Assembly: GCF_947493565.1 (NCBI RefSeq)
Contig: NZ_CANLRG010000010.1
Coordinates: 1 to 64,000 of the forward strand
Length of the DNA stretch: 64,000 nucleotides
Direction: 5' to 3'
Origin: an uncultured Lutibacter sp.
GTDB lineage: Bacteria > Bacteroidota > Bacteroidia > Flavobacteriales > Flavobacteriaceae
Part shown: positions 26,040-35,205 of the stretch, piece by piece
Numbering within the stretch: position 1 is the first letter of the stretch
How the letters are laid out: every line of letters starts with the position of its first letter
Position numbers and translations under genes: made by a program
Notes under the pieces: generated by a model
Seen by the model: the letters and a program-made list of their open reading frames with translations, nothing else
Told to the model about the DNA's origin: nothing
Databases searched by the model: none

Positions 26040-28049
26040 ATGAAAAAGGTTTTATTGATACTTTTTGTGGTTTTTACAACAAGTACTTTAAGTTCTCAAA
26101 ATTATAAATTTGGAGAAGTTTCAAAAGAAGAATTACAAGAGAAAGTTTACCCATTAGACTCTTCAGCGAATGCTGCGATTTTATATAAAGAAAGAAAAAC
26201 TTCATTTGAATATGTTCCTAATGAAGGGTTTAATGTGATTACACAAGTTTTTTTAAGATTAAAAATATACAATAAAGAAGGTTTTGATTGGGCAACTAAT
26301 AAAATTAGTTACTACAATTCTTCTAACGGAAGAGAAAAAATAAGTGGTTTAAAAGCCATTACCTATAACCTAGAAAAAAATAAAATTGTAGAAACAAAGC
26401 TGAATAGAAAAGATGTTTTTGATGAAGAGCTTAATAAATATTGGTCGCAGCAAAAGTTTACAATGCCCAATATTAAAGAAGGAAGTGTGATTGAATGGAG
26501 GTATAAATTAATTTCGCCTTTTAAAAGAATAGATGATGTGCAATTTCAATACGGCATTCCAGTTAAAAAAATGAATGCTTCAGTTGAAATTCCTGAATAT
26601 TTTATCTATAAAAAGCAGTTCAAAGGATACTATCCTGTTTTTGCAAAAACTGAAACAAAAAGTAGGTCAATAAACTTTACTGAAAAAGAAAGAGATGTTA
26701 GAGACATTAATTCAAGAGCAACTTTTTCAAATGTAAAAATTGATTTACTTTCAAATTTGGAAACTTATGAAGTTTCTAACGTGCCAGCTTTAATTGAAGA
26801 AGCTTATGTAAATAATATTGAAAACTATAAAACTGCGATTCAATACGAATATTCTGAATTGCATTGGCCAAGACAACCTATTAAATATTATTCACATTCT
26901 TGGGAAGATGTAACCAAAACTATTTATAACAATTATAATTTTGGTTCTGAAATATATAAAAGTAATCATTATTCTGACGATTTAGCTGTTATTTTAGCCG
27001 CTGCTAAAACGGATTCAGAAAAAATTATAGGAATTTTTGAATTGGTTAAACAAAAAGTTAAGTGGAATAAATATAATGGGATTACTAAATTTAATGGGAC
27101 AAGACAAGCTTATAAAGAAGCTGTTGGAAATGTTTTTGATATTAATTTAAATTTGGTTTCTATGCTAAATAAAGCTGGTTTAAAAGCTAATCCAGTAATA
27201 CTAAGTACAAGAGCCCATGGAATTTCTTTTTTCCCAACAATTGATGGGTTTAACTATGTTATAGCAGCTGTTGAATTGCCAGAAGGTTTAGTGTTGTTAG
27301 ATGCTACAGAACAATATAGCACTCCAAACATTTTACCTTTTAGAACTTTAAATGGAGAAGGCAGACTAATTAGAGATGATGGAAGCTCAGAAACCGTAAG
27401 TTTAAACCCTGTAAAGCCTGCAGGAATTGTAACTGTTTTAAAAGTTGAAATTGATGAAGAAGGTACTATAGAAGGGCAAAATAGAACTAATTATTTAAAT
27501 CATCAAGCACTAAGTTATAGAGAAAAATATGCTGCGATTGATAATGATGATATTGTTGTGAAATTAGAAGAGAAAAAAGGAGGGTTAGAAATTTCCGATT
27601 TTGAATTGTCTGGTAAAAAGGAAACTTACAAGCCTGTGATGGAAACTTATAAATTTTATTCCGAAAATTCAATAGATGTTGTAGGTGATAAAATATTTTT
27701 TAAACCATTATTTTTTGAAGCAACAACTACATCTCCGTTTAAGTTAAAGAAAAGAGAATATCCAATCAATTTTGGAACAACCTCATCATCTAAAACTTTG
27801 GTTAATATTACAATTCCTGAGGGTTATGTTATAGAATCTGTTCCTGAGAGTATTAATGTAAAATTACCAAATAACTATGGGTCTTATAGATATCATATTT
27901 CTACTAGTGGAAATGTGATTAATGTAAATTCTCAATTTAAAATTAATACAATAAACTATCCTGTAGTGAATTACGATGAAATGAAAGAGTTTTATAAAAT
28001 GATTATTGCTAAAAATTTAGAGCAAGTAGTACTTAAAAAAGAATCTTAA
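26040..28049 (+). CDS. Exported DUF3857/transglutaminase-like protein lacking the catalytic cysteine
   Basis: A 669-residue paralogue of the preceding gene product, with a signal peptide ending near LSSQ. It has the same layout: DUF3857-like N-terminal domain, transglutaminase-like core (about 320-430) and C-terminal beta domain. In the core the usual G-D-C position reads GNVFDINLN, with V365 in place of cysteine. The following LVSMLNKAGLKANPVILSTR and GFNYVIAAV match the family. It is therefore probably a non-catalytic member, perhaps a binding partner of the first protein. It lies six bases after that gene in one operon. Confidence 0.82.
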   Translation: MKKVLLILFVVFTTSTLSSQNYKFGEVSKEELQEKVYPLDSSANAAILYKERKTSFEYVPNEGFNVITQVFLRLKIYNKEGFDWATNKISYYNSSNGREKISGLKAITYNLEKNKIVETKLNRKDVFDEELNKYWSQQKFTMPNIKEGSVIEWRYKLISPFKRIDDVQFQYGIPVKKMNASVEIPEYFIYKKQFKGYYPVFAKTETKSRSINFTEKERDVRDINSRATFSNVKIDLLSNLETYEVSNVPALIEEAYVNNIENYKTAIQYEYSELHWPRQPIKYYSHSWEDVTKTIYNNYNFGSEIYKSNHYSDDLAVILAAAKTDSEKIIGIFELVKQKVKWNKYNGITKFNGTRQAYKEAVGNVFDINLNLVSMLNKAGLKANPVILSTRAHGISFFPTIDGFNYVIAAVELPEGLVLLDATEQYSTPNILPFRTLNGEGRLIRDDGSSETVSLNPVKPAGIVTVLKVEIDEEGTIEGQNRTNYLNHQALSYREKYAAIDNDDIVVKLEEKKGGLEISDFELSGKKETYKPVMETYKFYSENSIDVVGDKIFFKPLFFEATTTSPFKLKKREYPINFGTTSSSKTLVNITIPEGYVIESVPESINVKLPNNYGSYRYHISTSGNVINVNSQFKINTINYPVVNYDEMKEFYKMIIAKNLEQVVLKKES

Positions 28050-28150
28050 TTTCGTTAAAAAATCCTTAAAATAGATTTATTTTAGTAGTAATGTTTTAAA
28101 ATATAGTATTATTGTGCTTATTAATAATTATTATAAATAAAACTAAAAAA

Positions 28151-28729
28151 ATGAAAAAAACAGGGATTTTATTATTGGTAGTAACTTTTGTAAGTATGTC
28201 ATTTACAAATCCAATTCAAAAATATAATGTTGATGTTGAGAATTCTAAAATTACTTGGAAAGGTTATAAGCCAACAGGTTCACATGAAGGAACAATTAAA
28301 TTACAATCTGGAAGTTTAATAAAAGCAGGAGGGGTTATAAGTGAAGGAGTTTTTACAGCAGATATGACCTCAATTAAAGATGCAGATGGAAGTGCTAGGT
28401 TAGAAGGACATTTAAAATCAGCTGATTTTTTTGAAGTTGAAACATTTCCTACAGCAACATTTAAAATTTCAAACGTTACAACAAATGACACAAGCAATAA
28501 AGCGTGGATTACTGGTGAAATGACTATCAAAGGAATTACAAAAGAGATTAAATTTCCTGCTACTATTTCAAATTCAGACGAAACAATAACTATTACTAGT
28601 GAAACATTTCAAATAAATAGAGCGGAATTTAATGTTAAATATAAATCGAAAACTTTTTTTAACGATCTTAAAGATAAGTTTGTAAATGATGAATTTGACT
28701 TGCAAGTTACCATAGTTGCAAAAAAATAA
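28151..28729 (+). CDS. YceI-family exported lipid-binding protein
   Basis: A 192-residue protein from ATG 28151. An upstream in-frame ATG at 28112 would add 13 hydrophobic residues before the true signal peptide MKKTGILLLVV and is less likely. The mature protein is a YceI lipocalin-like beta barrel, which in family members binds polyisoprenoid lipids. Hallmarks are SKITWKGYKPTGSHEGTIK, GHLKSADFFEVETFPTATF and a C-terminal DEFDLQVTIVAKK strand. It is monocistronic, ending at a long palindromic terminator shared with the convergent Lrp gene. Confidence 0.88.
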   Translation: MKKTGILLLVVTFVSMSFTNPIQKYNVDVENSKITWKGYKPTGSHEGTIKLQSGSLIKAGGVISEGVFTADMTSIKDADGSARLEGHLKSADFFEVETFPTATFKISNVTTNDTSNKAWITGEMTIKGITKEIKFPATISNSDETITITSETFQINRAEFNVKYKSKTFFNDLKDKFVNDEFDLQVTIVAKK

Positions 28730-28741
28730 AATTATCTGAAG

Positions 28742-28785
28742 AACATAAAAAAAGTCCAAATTTTAATTTGGACTTTTTTTATGTT
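28742..28785. terminator. Bidirectional terminator, 21-bp perfect stem
   Basis: Two perfect 21-base arms with a 2-base loop contain GTCCAAATT/AATTTGGAC flanked by A7 and T7 runs. It can therefore terminate both the YceI gene and the convergent Lrp gene, whose last codons it overlaps. Confidence 0.85.
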
Positions 28786-29243
28786 AATTTCAAAATACTC
28801 GTTTTTTTTGTAGAAGTCATTACAAAAGTACTTTGAACATTAGCCACAGAGTCTAATACGGAAAGCTTATTTTTTAAAAAGTTTTGATACGTATTCATAT
28901 CTTTCACTATTATTTTTAATAAATAATCATAATTTCCAGCTACATGAAAACATTCAACTACTTCATCAATTTTATGAATGGCAAGTTCAAATTTTGTAAT
29001 TAAATCTTTAGAATGTACCAATAAAGTAACTTGACAAAATACTTCTACATGAAATCCAATTTTTTCTTTATTTAAAATAGCAACATATTTTTCAATATAA
29101 CCATTTTTCTCTAACCTTTTTATACGTTCGTAGGTTGGGGTTTGTGTCAATCCAATTTTTAGGGCAATTTCTTTAATATTTGCTTTAGAATTTTGTTGTA
29201 GTAAGTTTAGTATTTTTTTATCTAGGTCGTCTAAATGGGTCAT
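28779..29243 (-). CDS. Lrp/AsnC-family transcriptional regulator
   Basis: A 154-residue feast/famine regulator. The N-terminal helix-turn-helix spans about residues 5-55 (LDKKILNLLQQNSKANIKEIA, written here in part; recognition part TQTPTYERIKRLEKNGYI). The C-terminal alpha-beta ligand domain follows (about 65-145, EVVECFHVAGNYDYLLKI). It is transcribed divergently from the PLP gamma-lyase gene, a common layout in which the Lrp protein senses an amino acid and controls the lyase. That link is inferred. Confidence 0.9.
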   Translation of the reverse strand: MTHLDDLDKKILNLLQQNSKANIKEIALKIGLTQTPTYERIKRLEKNGYIEKYVAILNKEKIGFHVEVFCQVTLLVHSKDLITKFELAIHKIDEVVECFHVAGNYDYLLKIIVKDMNTYQNFLKNKLSVLDSVANVQSTFVMTSTKKTSILKLT

Positions 29244-29399
29244 AATCAGTAATTTTTGCTAAAAATAATTAAAATATTTACTTTAAAAAGTGATATTTTC
29301 TAAAAACATTATTTTTTATAGTAAATTAAACTAATATTAATATAATTTACAGTTTATTAAGTTGGTATGTTTTAATTTTATAAAATAAATTAAATAATC

Positions 29400-30599
29400 A
29401 TGAGCAATAAACCAGCAAATAATATTCAAGATTTACAATATTTTGGAGAGTTTGGAGGCGTAAATCCTTCTATTTCAGATTCAGCAACCTATACCTTTTT
29501 ACATGCCAAAACCATGTTAGATACTTTTGAAGGTCATGCAGAAGGTTGTTATTTATATTCGCGTCATACAAGCCCAAGTAATTTATATTTAAGCGAAGCT
29601 TTGGCAGCGATGGAATTTACTGAAACAGCTAATGTGGCTGCTTCAGGAATGGGTGCTATAACTTCTGTTTTTTTACAAGTTTGTGGAGCGGGAGATCATA
29701 TTGTTTCAAGTAGAACTATTTATGGAGGTTCATATGCATTTCTTAAAAACTTTGCTCCAAAGTTAAATATAACAACATCTTTTGTTGATATTACTTCTTT
29801 AGAAAAGGTGGAGGCAGCAATTACCTCGTCAACAAAAATGATTTACTGTGAAGCGATTAGCAATCCTTTATTAGAAGTTGCTAATATTTCAGAATTGTCT
29901 AAAATAGCTAAAAAGCATAATATATTGCTTGTGGTAGATAATACATTTTCACCGCTAATTATTTCCCCACAAAAATTAGGTGCAGATGTTACAGTTCATA
30001 GTTTAACAAAATTCATAAATGGAACAAATGATACTGTTGGAGGTGTGGTATGTGGCACACAAGAGTTTATCAATAGTTTACGAAATGTAAATGACGGAGC
30101 TGCAATGTTATTAGGACCTGTAATGGATAGTTTAAGAGCTGCAAGTGTGCTAAAAAACTTGAGAACACTGCATATAAGAATAAAAAAACATAGTGAAAAC
30201 GCATTGTATTTAGCAGAATATTTTGAAAAGGATGGACTGAAAGTTGTGTATCCAGGATTAAAAAGTCATAAAGACCACGAGTTGTTTAAAACAATGTATA
30301 ATAAAGAATATGGTTTTGGAGGAATTATGACTGTAGATGTTGGCACTTTAGAAAAAGCAAATGAGTTAATGGAGCTTATGCAACATGATAACCTAGGCTA
30401 TTTAGCAGTAAGCTTAGGTTTTTATAAAACATTATTTAGCGCACCAGGAACTAGTACTTCTTCTGAAATACCTGAAGAAGAGCAAAAAGAAATGGGATTA
30501 TCAAATGGAATTATCCGATTTTCTATAGGTTTAGATAATGACATAGAACGTACTTATAGAGCTATGAGAAAATGTATGAAACAAGTTGGCGTACTATAG
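29400..30599 (+). CDS. PLP-dependent Cys/Met metabolism enzyme (gamma-lyase type)
   Basis: A 399-residue fold-type I PLP enzyme of the cystathionine gamma-synthase / methionine gamma-lyase family. The internal aldimine lysine is K204 in SLTKFINGTND, and the PLP phosphate region is ASGMGAITSVF. The motif VDNTFSP lies about 20 residues before the lysine. The loop after the conserved tyrosine reads IYGGSYAF where classical methionine gamma-lyases have a cysteine (YGCT). The exact reaction (methionine or cystathionine gamma-lyase, or O-acetylhomoserine sulfhydrylase) stays open. It is divergent from an Lrp regulator, is monocistronic, and is followed by a strong terminator. Confidence 0.85.
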   Translation: MSNKPANNIQDLQYFGEFGGVNPSISDSATYTFLHAKTMLDTFEGHAEGCYLYSRHTSPSNLYLSEALAAMEFTETANVAASGMGAITSVFLQVCGAGDHIVSSRTIYGGSYAFLKNFAPKLNITTSFVDITSLEKVEAAITSSTKMIYCEAISNPLLEVANISELSKIAKKHNILLVVDNTFSPLIISPQKLGADVTVHSLTKFINGTNDTVGGVVCGTQEFINSLRNVNDGAAMLLGPVMDSLRAASVLKNLRTLHIRIKKHSENALYLAEYFEKDGLKVVYPGLKSHKDHELFKTMYNKEYGFGGIMTVDVGTLEKANELMELMQHDNLGYLAVSLGFYKTLFSAPGTSTSSEIPEEEQKEMGLSNGIIRFSIGLDNDIERTYRAMRKCMKQVGVL

Positions 30600-30613
30600 G
30601 TTTTACGCTAAAA

Positions 30614-30657
30614 CAAATGAAAAGCCTAGCTCAAATTTGAGCTAGGCTTTTCATTTG
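30614..30657. terminator. Perfect palindromic terminator, 22-bp arms
   Basis: The 44 bases from CAAATGAAAAGCC to its exact complement form a perfect palindrome with no fixed loop, 15 bases after the lyase stop. The second arm ends in CTTTTCATTTG, moderately T-rich. It is likely bidirectional. Confidence 0.7.
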
Positions 30658-30780
30658 CAAAAGCTTCTAATTTTACGTATTATTACAATCCTTAAAACTA
30701 TACCGAAGTTCAATTATTTATTTTAAGTAATATTAAATGAAAAAATAAAGATAATAAGGTATAAAACTTAAATCAACCAA

Positions 30781-32268
30781 ATGAAAGAAACCAATAATTT
30801 AACGGAAATAGATTTTGACGAACAAAAAATAATTGAAAATAAAGAGTTAAATATTTGGGAAGCATTAATTCCAATTTTTGCATTGGTATCTATGTTATTT
30901 TTTAATGTTTTTTTTGTGTATGGTGATGATGCTTTAAGTGGAAGTAATCAGTTTGTTTTACTATTAGGAGCTGCAGTTGCAGCAATTGTAGGATTTGCAA
31001 ATAAGGTTTCTTATAAACGAATGATAGAGGAAGTAGCCGAAAATGTAAAATCTACTACTGGAGCAATTTTAATTTTACTTATGGTTGGTGCTTTAGCAGG
31101 TACTTGGTTAATAAGTGGTATTATACCTACAATGATTTACTATGGCTTACAAATTTTAAATCCAACCATATTTTTGGCGGCTTGCGTTATTATTTGTGCA
31201 ATTATATCTGTTGCTACAGGTAGTTCTTGGACAACTTCAGCAACGGTAGGTATTGCATTAATTGGTATTGGTGAAACCTTGGGAGTATCTTTAGGGATGA
31301 CTGCTGGAGCAGTACTTTCAGGAGCCTATTTTGGAGATAAAATGTCGCCACTTTCAGATACTACAAATTTAGCACCTGCTATGGCTGGTGCAGAACTATT
31401 CGATCATATCAAATATATGGCGTATACAACCATTCCATCTATTGTAGTTACGTTGGTAGTTTTTATTATTATTGGTTTAAATATTACAACCACAGGATCT
31501 GCTGATATTTCTGATAAATTAATGGCAATTGATGCGGCTTTTAATATAAGTCCTTGGTTGTTTATAGTTCCTTTAGCTGTTATTTTTTTAATTGTAAAAA
31601 AAACACCTCCATTAATTGCATTACTAATTGGTACCCTATTAGGAGCTGTTGCGGCTTTAATTGCGCAGCCTTCAATTGTTGCTAAAGTAGCTGGAGCAGA
31701 TTCATTAACGTTTATTTCAGGTTATAAGGGGGTAATGAATGCAATAACTGTGGATTCAGCTGTGGAAACTACAAGTGCTGAATTAAATGATTTATTTAGT
31801 GCAGGTGGTATGCGAGGAATGTTAAATACTATTTGGCTAATTATTTGTGCTATGGTCTTTGGCGGTATTATGGATGCCATTGGAGCTTTGGCTAGAATTA
31901 GTAGTGCTATTTTAAATATGTTTGACTCCATATTTGGTTTATTTGCAAGTACTGTTTTTAGCTGTGTTACGTTAAATGCAACAGCTTCAGATCAATATTT
32001 AGCAATAGTAGTACCTGGTAAAATGTATGCAAAAGCTTATAAAGATAAAGGTTTGGCTCCTGAAAATTTAAGTAGAACCTTAGAAGATTCAGGAACTGTT
32101 ACTTCAGTTCTAGTTCCTTGGAATACTTGTGGAGCTTATCAAAGTGGAGTTTTAGGTGTTCCAGTGATTGATTACGCTTTTTATGCAGTATTTAATTGGT
32201 TAAGCCCAATAACAACCTTAATTTTTGCTGCTTTCAGAATAAAAATTAAGCAATTAATTACTAAATAA
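30781..32268 (+). CDS. nhaC: Na+/H+ antiporter, NhaC family
   Basis: A 495-residue inner-membrane antiporter with about a dozen hydrophobic segments. NhaC-type conserved parts include TGSSWTTSATVGIALIGIG, GAVLSGAYFGDKMSPLSDTT (residues about 178-197) and the C-terminal VLVPWNTCGAYQSGVLGV. It keeps cytoplasmic Na+ low, which suits a cell with Na+-coupled uptake and an Rnf pump. Its end overlaps the convergent porin gene by eight bases. The N-terminal 25 residues are charged and cytoplasmic. Confidence 0.9.
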   Translation: MKETNNLTEIDFDEQKIIENKELNIWEALIPIFALVSMLFFNVFFVYGDDALSGSNQFVLLLGAAVAAIVGFANKVSYKRMIEEVAENVKSTTGAILILLMVGALAGTWLISGIIPTMIYYGLQILNPTIFLAACVIICAIISVATGSSWTTSATVGIALIGIGETLGVSLGMTAGAVLSGAYFGDKMSPLSDTTNLAPAMAGAELFDHIKYMAYTTIPSIVVTLVVFIIIGLNITTTGSADISDKLMAIDAAFNISPWLFIVPLAVIFLIVKKTPPLIALLIGTLLGAVAALIAQPSIVAKVAGADSLTFISGYKGVMNAITVDSAVETTSAELNDLFSAGGMRGMLNTIWLIICAMVFGGIMDAIGALARISSAILNMFDSIFGLFASTVFSCVTLNATASDQYLAIVVPGKMYAKAYKDKGLAPENLSRTLEDSGTVTSVLVPWNTCGAYQSGVLGVPVIDYAFYAVFNWLSPITTLIFAAFRIKIKQLITK

Positions 32269-34450
32269 AGAAGTTCCAAACCAAGCCAAATCGAACTGTT
32301 AAATCTCTATACGGATAATTAGGAGCTGAATAATAATTTCTTCCAGTAAAACTAGCATTTAAGTTTTCAACCTTTAAAAAGATTCTTGTTCTTTGCACTT
32401 GAGCATTTACAAAGAAATCTAATATAGGATAATTACCTATCTCTGTTTCGTTTTGTAAAACAAATTCGCTAATTAACGGATTGTAGGCATTTGATTTAAA
32501 TGCTGTGAAATATTTAAAAGTAACTCCTGTTTGCAGGTATAAAGGTTTCTTTTTAAATAAGTAATTTGAGTAATATAAGGTGTTTCTAGTTACCAATTCT
32601 GGAACTCTAAAAAACGAATCTCCTTTTGAAACTTTTTGGTACATTACTGTGTTATCTATGGTAAATTTTCTAAATGTAAAATATTGATTGACCTTTACTT
32701 TAAGATAATTAAGGGTTTCTGATGCTTGTGTCGGTTTTGAATTTTCATCAAAATAAGTGTAGTTATCAATTAAGTTGTAACTTGCAAAAACGCTTCCGTA
32801 TTTATTAATTTTAAATTCGGCTCCAACATTTTTAATTTCTTCATTTTTAAAATTATTTTGCCAGTTATAATTTTTATAATCACTTTGATATAACAGTGTA
32901 TTAAGCTGAGGAGTTTTTGAAGTGATTTCAGCAAATCCTTTAAAATTATAAACACTATCTTTTTTAAACATTACCGCTGCTTTTATAGAATTTCCGTTTA
33001 AATCTCCCGAAATTATTGAGGTAGCATCTGCATTTAAATGAAACTTGCCATAATGTGTTTTCCATTCCGCCCCAACAGCAACACTATTACCTTTTAATTT
33101 ATCTGAAATAGTATAATCATTAAAATATAAAATACTATTATAGTGGTAGTTATAATTAAAGTAGTTTGCCTTGGCTTTTAGTTTACCTACAGCGCTTGTA
33201 TTTAATTCTAAATACAATTCATTATTCATTTTTTGATAAGAGGTATGGTCTATAATAGCGTTTGTGTAGGAATCTCCAAAATAATCAGTAGAGGTTTCTT
33301 GTTTAAACCTATAATGTGTAGTTTCATACAGTAGGCTATGTCCAATTTTTACGTTAAAAAGAGGTTTTTTAATTTTTTTAACAATTTTTATTGAATCTTG
33401 TATGGTTTCAGTTTTTGTTAGCGAATCAGTTTGAGCTATAATAATATTTGTTAACGTATCTTTTTTAACTAAAGCTTCTGTTTTTAAAATTTCTTTACTT
33501 GCAATAATTGAATCTTTTTCAATTGATGGTTTAGCTACTAAAGTAGAATCTATGGTTGCTAATGAATCAATTTTTAAACCTTCTATTTCAGATTTTTCGC
33601 CTTTCTTTTTTCTTTTCTTTTTCTTGGGTTTTTCTTGATTTGAAACGATGATCAAAGATTGATCAATAAAATAGCGTTTACCCTCAAATAAATTTTCACC
33701 TTCGGTAAAGTTAACTTCAAGCCTTCCTCTATCAATATAATTTGGATCGTTATTTTCAAAATAATCAATAGATTCTTCTGTTAATCCTCCATTTTCATTG
33801 TTTAATAAGTCATGAGACGAAAAATGACCTTTTAAATAATAGTTTTTATGGATAGAATGGTAATTAAATGTAGCTCTAAAATTTCCATGACTTGCTAGAG
33901 TGTTTCTATATTTTCCTAAAGATCTTAAACCTTTGTAAGCTAAAGAAAAATTCAATTGCCGAGAAGTATTCATGGTAATTAAAGCGTCTAAAACTTGTCC
34001 TTGTTCTAAACCCGTACGGTACATTAATTCAGTAGTTGGTGTAGGTACATAATAGTATTTAATATCTTCAGCCTTATAATAATTAAATTGTTTGGCATTC
34101 ATTCCAATTTGAGGAAAAATAGAATTGTTTTGAAAATTATAACCCAATTTATTATAGGTTTGTCCTTGATTGTGAAATGGTAATAATTCAAAATTATCTT
34201 TACGTAAGTAATTAAATTTAAAATCTTTATTTAAGGTTAATGTAGTATCAACAACAGTTGTATCATTGTTAATGTTAAAAATCTTATAATCTTTATAAGA
34301 CGTTTCTCCACTCAATTTAATTTTAACTTCATCTTTAAATTTAGTGCTGTCACTTTTAAATAAACCATTGTTCTTGTCAGGTCTAACTATTTGTGCTGAA
34401 ACACTCAAAAAAGAAAGCCCTAATAATAGTATTAAAAATAATTTTTTCAT
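32261..34450 (-). CDS. Putative porin (Porin_10-like outer-membrane beta-barrel)
   Basis: About 729 residues from ATG 34448-34450. A longer frame reaching 34510 would add 20 residues before the true signal peptide MKKLFLILLLGLSFLSVSAQ and is rejected. The mature protein is rich in alternating aromatic strands and ends in an aromatic-terminated strand (FGLVWNFFI), typical of outer-membrane barrels. A lysine-rich tract (residues about 268-285) and a low-complexity Ser/Thr/Lys linker to about residue 360 interrupt the barrel and probably form an extramembrane segment. Transport substrate unknown. Confidence 0.78.
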   Translation of the reverse strand: MKKLFLILLLGLSFLSVSAQIVRPDKNNGLFKSDSTKFKDEVKIKLSGETSYKDYKIFNINNDTTVVDTTLTLNKDFKFNYLRKDNFELLPFHNQGQTYNKLGYNFQNNSIFPQIGMNAKQFNYYKAEDIKYYYVPTPTTELMYRTGLEQGQVLDALITMNTSRQLNFSLAYKGLRSLGKYRNTLASHGNFRATFNYHSIHKNYYLKGHFSSHDLLNNENGGLTEESIDYFENNDPNYIDRGRLEVNFTEGENLFEGKRYFIDQSLIIVSNQEKPKKKKRKKKGEKSEIEGLKIDSLATIDSTLVAKPSIEKDSIIASKEILKTEALVKKDTLTNIIIAQTDSLTKTETIQDSIKIVKKIKKPLFNVKIGHSLLYETTHYRFKQETSTDYFGDSYTNAIIDHTSYQKMNNELYLELNTSAVGKLKAKANYFNYNYHYNSILYFNDYTISDKLKGNSVAVGAEWKTHYGKFHLNADATSIISGDLNGNSIKAAVMFKKDSVYNFKGFAEITSKTPQLNTLLYQSDYKNYNWQNNFKNEEIKNVGAEFKINKYGSVFASYNLIDNYTYFDENSKPTQASETLNYLKVKVNQYFTFRKFTIDNTVMYQKVSKGDSFFRVPELVTRNTLYYSNYLFKKKPLYLQTGVTFKYFTAFKSNAYNPLISEFVLQNETEIGNYPILDFFVNAQVQRTRIFLKVENLNASFTGRNYYSAPNYPYRDLTVRFGLVWNFFI

Positions 34451-34548
34451 ATCATACATAAAGTAGCAAAGGTAAATTATTTGAACGAAAATAATAATAG
34501 TAAATTGCAAGGATAACTTTTATTAATTTTGGTTTTTTATTTTAAGGT

Positions 34549-35151
34549 ATGGGATTGAAAAAATATTACTTAAAAAATTCTATTGAGGTTGGTACCGATG
34601 AAGCTGGTAGAGGTTGTTTGGCTGGTCCTGTTGTTGCAGCAGCAGTTATTTTACCAACTAATTTTAAACATCCATTGTTAAACGACTCAAAACAGCTAAC
34701 AGAAAAACAACGCGAATTGTTAAGACCTTTTATTGAGCAACATGCTTTAGATTTTGGCGTAGCATTTATAAATGAAAAAAAGATAGATGAAATAAATATC
34801 CTTCAGGCTTCAATTTTAGCAATGCATAAATCCATTGAAAAATTAACAACTTTACCACAACATATTATTGTTGATGGAAATAAATTTAAGCCTTATAAAA
34901 ATATACCTCATCAAACGGTAGTTAAAGGTGATGCCAAATATATGAGTATTGCAGCAGCTTCTGTTTTGGCAAAAACGTATAGAGATGAGTTTATGCAAAA
35001 AATAAATCTCGAATTTCCTCAATATAGTTGGGGTAAAAATAAAGGCTATCCAACCAAAGAACATCGTAACGCAATTAGAGAGTTTGGGGTTTCAAAATAC
35101 CATAGAAAATCATTCAGATTATTGCCAGAGCAGCTAAAATTAGCATTGTAA
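34549..35151 (+). CDS. rnhB: Ribonuclease HII
   Basis: Removes ribonucleotides from DNA and RNA from RNA-DNA hybrids. The 200-residue protein has the usual RNase HII length. The active-site block [18 protein letters not shown] (from residue 17) holds the first Asp-Glu pair, and further acidic residues occur in NDSKQL and [22 protein letters not shown] is the family's second signature. It stands alone, divergent from the porin gene. Confidence 0.95.
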   Translation: MGLKKYYLKNSIEVGTDEAGRGCLAGPVVAAAVILPTNFKHPLLNDSKQLTEKQRELLRPFIEQHALDFGVAFINEKKIDEINILQASILAMHKSIEKLTTLPQHIIVDGNKFKPYKNIPHQTVVKGDAKYMSIAAASVLAKTYRDEFMQKINLEFPQYSWGKNKGYPTKEHRNAIREFGVSKYHRKSFRLLPEQLKLAL

Positions 35152-35205
35152 TTTCTTTAAAAGTGCTATTAAAATTTTACATTTGCCTACTTTAAAAATG
35201 CAAAA

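Noticed and set aside
34451-34510. Upstream start of the porin gene
   Set aside because: It would put 20 non-signal residues before a typical MKKLFLILLLG signal peptide.
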